Assembly (NCBI GenBank): GCA_050289485.1
Contig: JBNKFV010000028.1
Location: 41,365-105,364 of the forward strand
Direction: 5' to 3'
DNA: 64,000 nucleotides
Source: JBNKFV01 sp050289485
GTDB lineage: Bacteria > Pseudomonadota > Gammaproteobacteria > Pseudomonadales > Cellvibrionaceae
A program made the translations under genes and the position numbers. Positions 45,570 through 54,709 of this stretch are shown here, piece by piece (positions within the stretch are counted from its first letter, which is position 1; each line of letters begins with the position of its first letter). The notes beneath the pieces are model-generated. The model saw nothing but the letters and a program-made list of their open reading frames with translations, was not told the DNA's origin and did no database searches.

Positions 45570-48407
45570 TCAGCCGCCCACGGTCAGTGCCTGTTCGATA
45601 AAGCGCTTCTGCTCTTCAACGTGCAGCGACATATAACCCGCCGCCGGAGCAGCCGAAGCATCGCGGCCTACATAAGTCAGCAACAGCTTGTCGTTATGAC
45701 GCTGAATAACATGACGCATATGGTGTTGACTACTGTACCAGGCGCCCTGATTCATAGGCTCTTCCTGACACCATACAATCTCTTCGATGTTGGTATATGG
45801 TGCCAACACTTCCTGTAAAGCTTCCTCTGGGAAGGGATACAGCTGTTCCAGGCGAATCAGTGCAACATCGGTTTGCTCACCTTCCATGCGTGCCTCCAAC
45901 AGGTGGTAATAAACCTTACCGCTACACAACACAGCACGCTTAACCTTAGCAGGTTCCACCCCGGTATCACCAATCACATCCTGGAACGAGCCTTGGGCCA
46001 ACTCTTCCAACGATGATGTTGCCAGCTTGTGACGCAGAATCCACTTCGGACTCATCACCACCAGCGGACGTCGCATTGGGCGCAATGCTTGACGACGCAA
46101 CATATGGAACACCTGTGCCGGTGTAGTAGGGATACAAACTTGAATATTGTGTTCGGCACACAGCTGCAGGTATCGCTCTAAACGCGCGGATGAGTGTTCA
46201 GGGCCCTGACCTTCGTAACCGTGCGGCAGTAACATGGTGAGACCACACAAACGGCCCCACTTATGTTCGCCGCTGGTAATAAACTGGTCGATTACCACTT
46301 GAGCACCGTTGGCAAAATCACCAAACTGGGCTTCCCATATGGTCAAACCATTTGGCTGCGTAGTGGCATAGCCATACTCAAATGCCAGCACCGCTTCTTC
46401 AGAAAGGTAGGAATCGTAAATACCAAACGGCGGCTGATCAGCCGACATATGCTGCAAGGGTGTGTAGCTAGTACCATCTTTTTGGTTATGTACCACGGCA
46501 TGTCGATGCGAAAACGTACCACGACCAACATCCTGACCAGTCAGGCGAACAAACTGCCCCTGCTCTAGAATCGTCGCATAAGCCAGGGTTTCCGCCATAC
46601 CCCAATTCAATGGCAAGGCACCCGCGGCCATCTTGCGACGGTCTTCATAAATTTTCTTCACCTGACGCTGAACCTGAACACCATCGGGAATCTCACACAT
46701 TTTCTGTGCAATCTCTTGCAGACGCTTGAGATCAAACCCGGTGTCTGCGGGTGTCATCCAGTCGTGACCCAGATAAGGAGACCAGTCTACAAACAGCGAG
46801 CTATCTGGCTCGGTTACCAAGCCATCCGCTACGTGGTCACCCCGATCAAGTTTGGCACGGTAACCCGACGCCATGGTATCGGCTTCCTCTTGTGAAACAA
46901 CGCCCTCGCTAACAAGCTTTTCGGCGTAGAGTGTACGGGTTGTTTTTAGACTACGAATTTTTTGATACATCATCGGCTGGGTTGCCGACGGTTCATCCGT
47001 TTCGTTATGGCCACGACGACGGTAACAGACGAGATCAATCACTACGTCTTTATTAAACTCATAGCGGTAATCCATGGCCAGCAGGCTGACAAATAATACC
47101 GCTTCAGGGTCGTCACCATTCACATGGAACACCGGCGCACCCACAAACTTGGCAACATCGGTGCAGTACTCTGTCGAGCGCACATCATCAGCGCGACTGG
47201 TGGTGAAGCCCACTTGGTTGTTAACCACCACATGCACTGTACCGCCCGTTTTGTAGGCACGGGTTTGTGACATCTGGAAAGTTTCCATCACCACACCCTG
47301 GCCCGCAAATGCCGCATCACCATGCACAACAATAGGTACAACCGAGCCACCCGTCTGATCCTCACGACGATCCTGGCGGGCACGTACAGAACCCTCAACT
47401 ACCGGCGCTACGATCTCAAGGTGAGAAGGGTTGAACGCCATCGCCAGGTGAACTTCGCCACCACGAGTCATCACGTTCGACGAGAAACCCTGGTGGTACT
47501 TCACGTCACCCGAAGTATCAACCAGTTTTTTACCTTCGAACTCATCAAACAGATCAGCCGGATTTTTGCCCAGAATATTTACCAGTGTGTTCAAACGACC
47601 GCGGTGAGCCATGCCCAGCACGACTTCTTTCGCGCCAAAGCCGCCACAGCGCTTGATCAAGGCGTCAAGCAACGCAATAAAACTTTCGCCGCCTTCAAGG
47701 CCAAAACGCTTGGTGCCGGGATACTTACTATCGAGATGTCGCTCAAGACCTTCAGCGGCCGTTAAACGCTCCAGCAAAACCTTCCGGCGCTCATCGGTAT
47801 ATGCAGGCCGAGACTGAACACTTTCGAGGCGCTGCTGCAGCCAGTGACGCTCTACAGAGTCGGTGATATGAGTGATTTCTGCGCCTATCGATTTGCAGTA
47901 AGTATTTTCCAGGGCGGCAAGAATATCTTTCAGCGGTGCTTCAGACACTCCGATCTGCAGGTCTCCGGTACTAAAAACCGTATCCAGATCAGCGTTTGTG
48001 AGACCGTGAAAATGCATATCCATATCGGGTGCAGGCTTACGCTCCTGCAAGCCCAGTGGGTCAAGTTGAGCTTTTTGATGGCCAAACGTACGGTATGCAT
48101 TGATGAGTTGAACGACCTTGATCTGCTTTTGCTCATGGTCGTTTGAGGCAGCCTCGCTACCATAGGGAATAGCTACCCTTACCCGCTTTTTGGCGAGTTG
48201 GGCGAATTGTTCACGTACCACAGAGTGCGGCGTATCCTGCATTACTACAGGACTTACTCGAGGCAACTTGTCAAAGTAGTTGCGCCACTCTTCCGGTACG
48301 GAATTTGGATCATGTAAATATGAGTCGTAGAGTTGTTCAACATATGACGCATTCCCACCCGATATATGGGAGGTGCCCCAAAGTAGCTCCATTATGCTCT
48401 CTTGCAT
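45570..48407 (-). CDS. sucA: 2-oxoglutarate dehydrogenase E1
   Basis: SucA decarboxylates 2-oxoglutarate with thiamine diphosphate and passes the succinyl group to SucB. The ATG at 48407, with AGGTGG six bases upstream, gives 945 residues; the frame to 48443 lacks a ribosome site. The N-terminal MELLWGTSHISGGNASYVEQLY segment is the E2-docking region. The core has GMAHRGRLNTL, HGDAAFAGQGVV and the C-terminal LTGQDVGRGTFSHRHA. It follows sdhB after a 379-base gap that may hold its own promoter, and precedes sucB by 78 bases. Confidence 0.98.
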   Translation of the reverse strand: MQESIMELLWGTSHISGGNASYVEQLYDSYLHDPNSVPEEWRNYFDKLPRVSPVVMQDTPHSVVREQFAQLAKKRVRVAIPYGSEAASNDHEQKQIKVVQLINAYRTFGHQKAQLDPLGLQERKPAPDMDMHFHGLTNADLDTVFSTGDLQIGVSEAPLKDILAALENTYCKSIGAEITHITDSVERHWLQQRLESVQSRPAYTDERRKVLLERLTAAEGLERHLDSKYPGTKRFGLEGGESFIALLDALIKRCGGFGAKEVVLGMAHRGRLNTLVNILGKNPADLFDEFEGKKLVDTSGDVKYHQGFSSNVMTRGGEVHLAMAFNPSHLEIVAPVVEGSVRARQDRREDQTGGSVVPIVVHGDAAFAGQGVVMETFQMSQTRAYKTGGTVHVVVNNQVGFTTSRADDVRSTEYCTDVAKFVGAPVFHVNGDDPEAVLFVSLLAMDYRYEFNKDVVIDLVCYRRRGHNETDEPSATQPMMYQKIRSLKTTRTLYAEKLVSEGVVSQEEADTMASGYRAKLDRGDHVADGLVTEPDSSLFVDWSPYLGHDWMTPADTGFDLKRLQEIAQKMCEIPDGVQVQRQVKKIYEDRRKMAAGALPLNWGMAETLAYATILEQGQFVRLTGQDVGRGTFSHRHAVVHNQKDGTSYTPLQHMSADQPPFGIYDSYLSEEAVLAFEYGYATTQPNGLTIWEAQFGDFANGAQVVIDQFITSGEHKWGRLCGLTMLLPHGYEGQGPEHSSARLERYLQLCAEHNIQVCIPTTPAQVFHMLRRQALRPMRRPLVVMSPKWILRHKLATSSLEELAQGSFQDVIGDTGVEPAKVKRAVLCSGKVYYHLLEARMEGEQTDVALIRLEQLYPFPEEALQEVLAPYTNIEEIVWCQEEPMNQGAWYSSQHHMRHVIQRHNDKLLLTYVGRDASAAPAAGYMSLHVEEQKRFIEQALTVGG

Positions 48408-48785
48408 TTTTGCCCACCTAAATAACTGGGGCTGAATCTGCATCTAATTGCGGCCAGGGGTGACATAACAAGTGCAACGGATAAGCACAACCATCCCACC
48501 TAAGTAACCAATAAACCACTACCCATCTGTTGCCTGCATTGAGCTTTGTGAGCCTTTGCAGTACACCGGTGACTAGGTAGCCTAACCTAATCTTCTGCAG
48601 ATAGGCTGTACCCAGCCTACCCCGCCTGCTTGCTAGCGTCTCGTTGGCCACACATTAGTGCTGCCAACCTCTCTAATTCGCGGTTTTTAACCGCTTTTTG
48701 TGGTAATTATTGGCAACGGGGCAGGTAATAAATTACGCTGCCCCGGCTTCTTCTCTGATACCTTTTACTACTACGTTACCCGTAA
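48408..48785. other. intergenic region between sdhB and sucA with three hairpins
   Basis: 378 bases without a gene. Three stems are visible: GGGGCAG-GTAAT ... ATTAC-G-CTGCCCC at 48718-48744; GCGGTT-TTT-AACCGC at 48680-48694, followed on the plus strand by five T; and TAGGCTG-TACC-CAGCCTA at 48602-48619. The first could end or stabilise the sdh message; the second looks like a plus-strand terminator although no plus-strand gene is known upstream. Confidence 0.55.
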
Positions 48786-49490
48786 TCAGGTCGCGCGCTG
48801 TAACAACATGTTGCGAATATGACCAATTGCCCGTGTTGGGTTCAAGCCTTTAGGACAAACCTGAACGCAGTTCTGGATACCATGACAACGGAAAACACTG
48901 AATGGGTCATCGAGATTGCCCAAACGCTTATCGGTTGCAGTATCTCGGCTGTCTGCCAAAAAGCGGTAAGCCTGCAACAAACCAGCGGGTCCAATAAACT
49001 TATCTGGGTTCCACCAGAAAGAAGGACAACTCGTTGAACAACAAGCACAGAGGATACATTCGTAAAGACCATCTAACTTCTCACGGTCTTCGGGGGATTG
49101 TAAACGCTCAATGGCTGGAGCGGGAGTATCATTTTGCAGAAACGGCTCAATTTTGCGGTATTGCGCATAAAATTGAGCCATATCGACCACCAAATCACGA
49201 ATAACCGGCAGCCCTGGCAAAGGACGCAGGATCAGGGTGTTGTTCTTAACACACTCTGACAACGCCTTGATGCACGCCAAGCCATTTTTACCATTGATGT
49301 TCATACCGTCTGAACCACATACACCTTCACGGCATGAGCGGCGGTAAGCCAGAGACGGATCCTGCGCTTTCAGCAGTTCAAGCACATCCAGAACCATCAG
49401 ATCCTTGCCCTCAGTATCAACCTCATAGGTCTTCATATAAGGGGCGTTATCCGTTTCCGGGTTGTAACGATAAACTTGTACTTTCAACAT
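48786..49490 (-). CDS. sdhB: succinate dehydrogenase iron-sulfur subunit
   Basis: SdhB carries electrons from the flavoprotein to ubiquinone through three iron-sulfur clusters. The ATG at 49490 (GGGGAA eight bases upstream) gives 234 residues. The 2Fe-2S ligands are in SCREGVCGSDG and GLAC, and the 4Fe-4S and 3Fe-4S ligands in CILCACCSTSCPSFWW and CHGIQNCVQVCPKGLNP. It follows sdhA by 17 bases. Confidence 0.98.
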   Translation of the reverse strand: MLKVQVYRYNPETDNAPYMKTYEVDTEGKDLMVLDVLELLKAQDPSLAYRRSCREGVCGSDGMNINGKNGLACIKALSECVKNNTLILRPLPGLPVIRDLVVDMAQFYAQYRKIEPFLQNDTPAPAIERLQSPEDREKLDGLYECILCACCSTSCPSFWWNPDKFIGPAGLLQAYRFLADSRDTATDKRLGNLDDPFSVFRCHGIQNCVQVCPKGLNPTRAIGHIRNMLLQRAT

Positions 49491-49507
49491 GTTCAATTCC
49501 CCAACTC

Positions 49508-51280
49508 TTAGTAGGTGCGCACTTTCGGCTCAAAGCGATCAACAGTTTTTGGTGCAAAGTTAACGGCACGCTTGCCAACACGTTTTTCACCTGGGAAATA
49601 CATGGAGTGACACAACCAGTTTTCGTCGTCTCGCTCTTGATAGTCATCGCGAGCATGAGCGCCACGAGATTCTTTACGCTCTTCCGCCGCAATCGCGGTA
49701 GCTTCTGCAACTTCCAGCAGGTTCTGCAATTCAAGGGCTTCAATACGCGCCGTATTGAACGCATTGCTCTTGTCGTCGAGACGAACATTTTCAATACGCT
49801 CACGCAGATCGGCCAGCTTCTTGATACCTTCCTGCATGAATTCGCCTTTACGGAACACGCCAAAGTGGTTCTGCATGGTATTTTGCAGTTCTTTGCGCAG
49901 TGCCGCAGCGCCTTCACCATTATTGGTGTTATTTACGCGATTCAAACGGCTCATAGCAGCTTCAATATCAGAATCACTTGCTTCACGAGCTTCAATACCC
50001 TCACGCAAGGCTTTCTCAATGAACAGACCCGAAGCACGACCAAATACCACCAGGTCAAGCAATGAGTTACCACCCAAACGGTTGGCACCGTGAACCGACA
50101 CACAGGCAACTTCACCACACGCAAAGAAACCATCGACAACTTTATCGTTACCCTGGGCATCCTGCGTCAGAGCTTGACCATGAACATTGGTTGGAATACC
50201 ACCCATCATGTAGTGACAGGTTGGAACCACAGGAATTGGCACTTTCACAGGATCAGCGTGAGCAAAGGTGCGTGACAATTCACAGATACCTGGCAAACGA
50301 CTCTCAAGAACCTCTTCCCCCAAATGGTCAAGCTTCAGGTAAACGTGATCACCATCAGGACCGCAACCACGACCTTCGAGAATTTCCAGAGTCATTGAAC
50401 GAGCAACAACGTCTCGGCCAGCCAGGTCTTTAGCGTTTGGCGCATAACGCTCCATGAAGCGCTCGCCATCTTTATTAATGAGATAACCACCTTCACCACG
50501 GCAACCTTCTGTAACCAGAACACCTGCACCGTGGATACCGGTTGGGTGGAACTGCCACATTTCGATATCTTGTACAGGCACACCAGCACGCAGCGCCATA
50601 CCAACACCATCACCCGTATTAATGTGGGCGTTGGTGGTAGACGCGTAAATACGACCCGCACCGCCGGTAGCGAATACGGTTGCTTTAGACTTAACAAAAA
50701 CCACTTCGCCGTCTTCAATGTTCAGTGCAATCACACCAACCACAACGCCGTCCTGATTTTTTACCAGATCTACAGCAAACCACTCATTCAGGAATACAGT
50801 ATTGTTCTTTACATTCCCTTGATAAAGGGTGTGCAACAGTGCGTGACCAGTACGGTCAGCTGCAGCACAAGTACGGGCAGCCTGACCGCCACGACCATAA
50901 TCTTTCGACTGGCCGCCAAACGGACGTTGATAGATACGCCCCTCTTCTGTACGGGAGAATGGCAAACCCATGTGCTCAAGCTCAAATACAGCCTCTGGAC
51001 CAACAGAGCACATATATTCGATTGCTTCCTGGTCACCAATGTAATCTGACCCTTTTACCGTGTCATACATGTGCCAGCGCCAATCATCGTTTGGATCAGC
51101 ACTCGCAATGGCACAGGTAATACCGCCCTGCGCAGATACCGTATGAGATCGCGTAGGGAATACTTTAGTAATTACCGCTGTTTTGTAACCGGATTGAGCC
51201 AGTTGCAGCGCCGCGCGCATGCCTGCGCCACCACCACCAATCACAATACCGTCAAATGAAATCGTACGCATATTCGCCAT
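49508..51280 (-). CDS. sdhA: succinate dehydrogenase flavoprotein subunit
   Basis: SdhA oxidises succinate to fumarate. The 590 residues match the family. The FAD-binding GGGGAGMRAALQLA is near the N-terminus, and the histidine that carries FAD covalently is in RSHTVSAQGG. Substrate and catalytic residues lie in the HPTGIHGAG and GANRLGGNSLLDLVVFGR regions. Only three bases separate it from sdhD. The ATG at 51280 has a poor ribosome site, which suggests coupling to sdhD translation. Confidence 0.98.
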   Translation of the reverse strand: MANMRTISFDGIVIGGGGAGMRAALQLAQSGYKTAVITKVFPTRSHTVSAQGGITCAIASADPNDDWRWHMYDTVKGSDYIGDQEAIEYMCSVGPEAVFELEHMGLPFSRTEEGRIYQRPFGGQSKDYGRGGQAARTCAAADRTGHALLHTLYQGNVKNNTVFLNEWFAVDLVKNQDGVVVGVIALNIEDGEVVFVKSKATVFATGGAGRIYASTTNAHINTGDGVGMALRAGVPVQDIEMWQFHPTGIHGAGVLVTEGCRGEGGYLINKDGERFMERYAPNAKDLAGRDVVARSMTLEILEGRGCGPDGDHVYLKLDHLGEEVLESRLPGICELSRTFAHADPVKVPIPVVPTCHYMMGGIPTNVHGQALTQDAQGNDKVVDGFFACGEVACVSVHGANRLGGNSLLDLVVFGRASGLFIEKALREGIEAREASDSDIEAAMSRLNRVNNTNNGEGAAALRKELQNTMQNHFGVFRKGEFMQEGIKKLADLRERIENVRLDDKSNAFNTARIEALELQNLLEVAEATAIAAEERKESRGAHARDDYQERDDENWLCHSMYFPGEKRVGKRAVNFAPKTVDRFEPKVRTY

Positions 51281-51283
51281 TTC

Positions 51284-51652
51284 TTATAGTCCCCAAAGTA
51301 TCTCAATACCCCAAACGGCGTAAGTCACCGCTACGACACCCAAAACCATCTGTGCCAAAATTCGCAACACAGTAGCTTTGCCACCCATCATGCGCGCTGT
51401 CAGGTAGTCCGTCAGAACTGACCACAAACCAATCCAGGCATGCGCAATCACAGACAACAGGGCAATAAGACTGAACACCCGCATCCATAGCATGGAAAAC
51501 AAAGCCTTCCACTGCTCAAAGCCCAAATCAGGTGTCAACGCAATATAGGCAACAATAAAAATTGTGTAAGCAGCCAACACAACTGCTGAAACGCGCTGAA
51601 TCAGCCAATCGTATAACCCGCTGCGACCAAAACTTGTTACTGCAGTTACCAT
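51284..51652 (-). CDS. sdhD: succinate dehydrogenase membrane anchor subunit
   Basis: A 122-residue membrane subunit with three predicted helices. It begins MVTAVTSFGRSGLYDWLIQR, then a helix near residues 20-40, one at 57-80 and one at about 96-118. The haem/quinone pocket stretch AHAWIGLWSVLTDYL is visible. The ATG at 51652 fits CAGGAG seven bases upstream; a GTG at 51658 would be too close to that site. The start overlaps the end of sdhC by 7 bases, so the two anchors are translationally coupled. Confidence 0.93.
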   Translation of the reverse strand: MVTAVTSFGRSGLYDWLIQRVSAVVLAAYTIFIVAYIALTPDLGFEQWKALFSMLWMRVFSLIALLSVIAHAWIGLWSVLTDYLTARMMGGKATVLRILAQMVLGVVAVTYAVWGIEILWGL

Positions 51653-52020
51653 ATCCACACTCCTGCCAATGCAATGAAGACGACGGCGAAAAACATCACC
51701 AACTTGGCACCAGTGAGACCGCCTTCAAGGCTTTCACCAACACCCATATCCATAATTAAGTGCCTGACACCTGCTACCAGGTGGTATGCCAATGCAGCAA
51801 GGCACCCCCACAGAATCACCTGACACACCGGCGAGGTCAGCAACTGCTGCAGTTCGACAAAGCTCTCCTCCGACGCCAGACTTGCGTCCAGCATCCAAAG
51901 CAGTATGGCCACTACACCAAATAAAATGACGCCAGAAACACGGTGAAGAATAGAGACAATAGCGGTGAGGGGAAGTTTTATAGTGGATATATCAAGATTT
52001 ACAGGTCTGGTTTTATTCAC
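51646..52020 (-). CDS. sdhC: succinate dehydrogenase cytochrome b556 subunit
   Basis: A 124-residue membrane protein, the first gene of the sdh operon. It has the family N-terminus (NKTRPVNLDISTIKLP, then ILHRVSGVILF) and the haem-ligating histidine in YHLVAGVRHLIMD. Three hydrophobic helices are visible. The start is a GTG at 52020, with AGGTG eight bases before it. It is divergent from gltA, as in many gammaproteobacteria. Confidence 0.94.
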   Translation of the reverse strand: MNKTRPVNLDISTIKLPLTAIVSILHRVSGVILFGVVAILLWMLDASLASEESFVELQQLLTSPVCQVILWGCLAALAYHLVAGVRHLIMDMGVGESLEGGLTGAKLVMFFAVVFIALAGVWIW

Positions 52021-52145
52021 GGTTGATACACCTTTTTACCTGAATCGAGTCAGGTTTATGAATGAAATGACTGAATATCAAACAACAATAACTCTCCTAC
52101 GAACCATACATTCCTGCGGACTAGTAGGCCTGAAAGTCGCGCGGA

Positions 52146-52174
52146 ATTATAGGGAGATGACTTTAAGATTACAA
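52146..52174 (-). promoter_or_regulatory. candidate sdhCDAB promoter
   Basis: On the minus strand TTGTAA (52169-52174) is 17 bases before a perfect TATAAT (52146-52151). Transcription would start near 52139, giving a leader of about 120 bases that contains the inverted repeat at 52038-52055. Confidence 0.55.
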
Positions 52175-52387
52175 ATAAAAAACTTATCTATAAGACATTT
52201 TGCAATGCAGCAAAAATGGATTATTATCCTAGGTCCGGAAAAGCGCCAAAATGATACACATTGCATCATGACAAGGCACGCCTGCTATCAGCTTTTGTAG
52301 TAACGCACCATTAAAACGCACAAACTGGCACCTACTCAGTATGTATTCAGGCGCCAAAATAGTTTACCGGCCCAACGTGAATATCAT

Positions 52388-52415
52388 TTGACAATCGGCG
52401 CCGGAACTTTATAGT
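52388..52415 (+). promoter_or_regulatory. candidate gltA promoter
   Basis: A perfect TTGACA (52388-52393) lies 16 bases before TATAGT (52410-52415). Transcription would start near 52422, about 115 bases before the gltA start. This is the best sigma-70 match I found in the window. Confidence 0.65.
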
Positions 52416-52536
52416 TGGGCCCCGCTTTTTCGGCAGCCTCAGTGGGCAGCTCAATAAACGCAGTAGAAAAAATGCGTAAAATGCTTGTCATTAGGAGCCT
52501 AACGGCTATTCAATCTCGTAGATACAGGAGTCCGTG

Positions 52537-53826
52537 ATGACTGATAAGAAAGCTTACCTTTCGGTCGACGGTTTAGAAAACCCCATCGAAATGCCAGTGT
52601 ATTCTGGTACAACAGGGCCTGACGTTATTGACGTTCGTGGTTTGACAGCCAATGGCTTCTTTACTTACGACCCAGGTTTTGTTTCCACCGCAGCGTGTGA
52701 ATCCGAGATCACTTTCATCGACGGTGACGCGGGCGTATTGCTGCACCGCGGCTATCCCATCGACCAGCTAGCAGAAAAATCAGACTACTTGGAAACCTGC
52801 TACCTGCTTCTGAACGGCGAGCTGCCGTCTAAAGAGCAGAAAGATGAGTTTGTCAGCATTATTACCACCCACACCATGGTGCACGAGTCGATTTCGCGAT
52901 TTTTCCGCGGTTTTCATCACGACGCCCACCCAATGGCAATGATGTGTGGTGTGGTAGGCGCTCTATCCTCCTTCTACCACGACTCAATGGATATCAATAA
53001 TCCTGAGCATCGTACGATTTCAGCGCATCGTTTGATCGCCAAAATGCCAACCTTGGCCGCCATGTGCTACAAACATCACATTGGCCAGCCCTTCATGTAC
53101 CCGGACAACAGCCTGAGCTACTCAGAGAACTTCTTGCACATGATGTTTGGCACGCCTTGTAGTGACCCCAAGATCAGTCCTGTTCTGGCGAAGGCCATGG
53201 ACAAAATCTTCCTACTGCACGCAGACCACGAGCAAAACGCCTCCACATCGACTGTACGCTTGGCCGGCTCGTCAGGCGCCAACCCATTCGCCTGTATCGC
53301 GTCTGGCATCACTGCCCTGTGGGGCCCGGCACACGGCGGTGCTAACGAAGCAGTACTGACCATGCTGGAAGAAATTGGTAGCGTTGATCGTATCGACGAA
53401 TTTGTGGCCCGCGCTAAGGATAAGGATGACCCATTCCGCTTGATGGGCTTCGGTCACCGCGTTTACAAAAACTTTGATCCGCGCGCCAAAGTAATGAAAG
53501 AAACCTGTGATGAAGTATTGAGTGAACTGGGCCTGGCCAACGACCCTCTGTTGGCGATCGCCAAGCGTCTGGAGCAAATTGCACTGGAAGACAACTATTT
53601 CATTGAGAAGAAGCTCTATCCAAATGTGGACTTTTACTCAGGTATCATCATGAAAGCCATCGGCATTCCAACTGAAATGTTCACCGTGATCTTCGCTACC
53701 GGGCGTACCGTTGGCTGGATTGCTCACTGGGCAGAAATGGTTAGCGGCTCACTGAAAATCGGCCGTCCACGCCAGTTGTACACCGGTTACGACAAACGAG
53801 ACTACGTATCGCTGGAAAGTCGCTAA
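52537..53826 (+). CDS. gltA: citrate synthase (type II)
   Basis: GltA condenses oxaloacetate and acetyl-CoA into citrate. The ATG at 52537 has AGGAG six bases upstream; a GTG directly before it (52534) would add one residue. The 429-residue length and N-terminal extension (AYLSVDGLENPIEMPV) mark the NADH-sensitive hexameric type II enzyme of Gram-negative bacteria. Catalytic residues are visible: the first histidine in GPAHGGANEAVL, the second in MGFGHRVYKN, and the aspartate in NVDFYSGI. It is divergent from sdhC and ends at a strong terminator. Confidence 0.98.
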   Translation: MTDKKAYLSVDGLENPIEMPVYSGTTGPDVIDVRGLTANGFFTYDPGFVSTAACESEITFIDGDAGVLLHRGYPIDQLAEKSDYLETCYLLLNGELPSKEQKDEFVSIITTHTMVHESISRFFRGFHHDAHPMAMMCGVVGALSSFYHDSMDINNPEHRTISAHRLIAKMPTLAAMCYKHHIGQPFMYPDNSLSYSENFLHMMFGTPCSDPKISPVLAKAMDKIFLLHADHEQNASTSTVRLAGSSGANPFACIASGITALWGPAHGGANEAVLTMLEEIGSVDRIDEFVARAKDKDDPFRLMGFGHRVYKNFDPRAKVMKETCDEVLSELGLANDPLLAIAKRLEQIALEDNYFIEKKLYPNVDFYSGIIMKAIGIPTEMFTVIFATGRTVGWIAHWAEMVSGSLKIGRPRQLYTGYDKRDYVSLESR

Positions 53827-53851
53827 GGTCAATCAGCACCTTCTGGTATGT

Positions 53852-53880
53852 AAAAGGCCGCTGTTTCAGCGGCCTTTTTG
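53852..53880. terminator. intrinsic terminator between gltA and the LapG-like gene
   Basis: AAAAGGCCGCTG pairs with CAGCGGCCTTTT around TTT, a 12-bp stem. Tails are T-rich when read on the plus strand and start with A/T pairs on the minus strand, so it can serve both convergent genes. Confidence 0.9.
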
Positions 53881-53899
53881 TTTTTAAGCGCAACAGCGT

Positions 53900-54580
53900 C
53901 TAATCCGGCGTGTTGAACTCTTCTCGCAAACGGTCATTCAACGACCGCCAATGAGGCAAACTATCTTCCGTTTTTGCGGAAAGTTTTTTACCTCTCGACT
54001 GCGCCAGCCAAAGGCCATCGCCATTAAAGCTGTAAACCGGCACGAGGTCAGTGCGCTGGGAAGCCGGCAAAATAGCTTTGTTAATATTGTCTAAAATCAG
54101 TGGTTCAGCACCGGGCGTTGGATAATACGCTAACACCATATGCGCCTGATTAAACTCCAGTGACTTCACATAGGTAATACGAAGCTTGACAGTCTCGACG
54201 CCAACATCTTTCAAGCTGAAATATTTCGCTACAGAATAGTCCTCGCAGTCACCGCCATTAGTGCCCAGCATCTCAATAGGCGTAGCCCAGTAATCTGCCA
54301 TCCCCCAGTGTTCCTGATCACTAACCCAGGGAACACCATTAAAAAACGTATTGGTGGGGCTCATTTTTTCCGCATCGCTGCCGCCATCGTGGCGCAGCTG
54401 GGCAAGCAAACTCAGCCATTGAGCTACACGGGTTTCTGCTTCATCCCCATATACCGCCTGTACCCTGGCCATTTGGCTTGGCGTTAACGACAAATGCGGC
54501 CCGGCCTGCTGGCTACAAACCGTGCTACTCAAAGAACAGATCAGCCAACCCAACACTATTTGTTTTTTATATTTCAGCAC
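53900..54580 (-). CDS. transglutaminase-like periplasmic cysteine protease, LapG-like
   Basis: A 226-residue secreted protein of the bacterial transglutaminase-like cysteine protease family (BTLCP). Signal peptide at about 8-25. The catalytic triad is visible as C112 in GGDCEDYS, H147 in QAHMVLAYY and D164 in LILDN, and the PVYSFNGDGLWLA end is characteristic. In Pseudomonas fluorescens LapG cuts the giant adhesin LapA unless held by the c-di-GMP receptor LapD. No lapD or large adhesin gene lies here, so the role is inferred from family only. The start is a GTG with GGA six bases before it. It converges on gltA and is divergent from the 54710 gene. Confidence 0.85.
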   Translation of the reverse strand: MLKYKKQIVLGWLICSLSSTVCSQQAGPHLSLTPSQMARVQAVYGDEAETRVAQWLSLLAQLRHDGGSDAEKMSPTNTFFNGVPWVSDQEHWGMADYWATPIEMLGTNGGDCEDYSVAKYFSLKDVGVETVKLRITYVKSLEFNQAHMVLAYYPTPGAEPLILDNINKAILPASQRTDLVPVYSFNGDGLWLAQSRGKKLSAKTEDSLPHWRSLNDRLREEFNTPD

Positions 54581-54709
54581 CCGACTTCCAACTCGCTTCG
54601 AACCATTTTACTCTGTGTGCCTACCATTAAGGGTAAAGTAGCCTAGGCTCAAGAACTGCTTTCACGACAAACAGGCAACCGGGTAACCATAACACAGGAA
54701 GTTTCAGGG

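Larger units (their letters stand above)
52021..52536. other. divergent control region between sdhC and gltA
   Basis: 516 bases without a gene, holding the two promoters listed separately. An inverted repeat ACCTGA-6-TCAGGT (52038-52055) lies in the sdhC leader, 18 bases before its start. A third, weak plus-strand pair TTGCAA-16-TATTAT is at 52200-52227. Confidence 0.55.

Noticed and set aside
52038..52055. Possible attenuator in the sdhC leader
   Set aside because: The inverted repeat has only six-base arms and no T-run; kept as a note within the control region rather than a called element.
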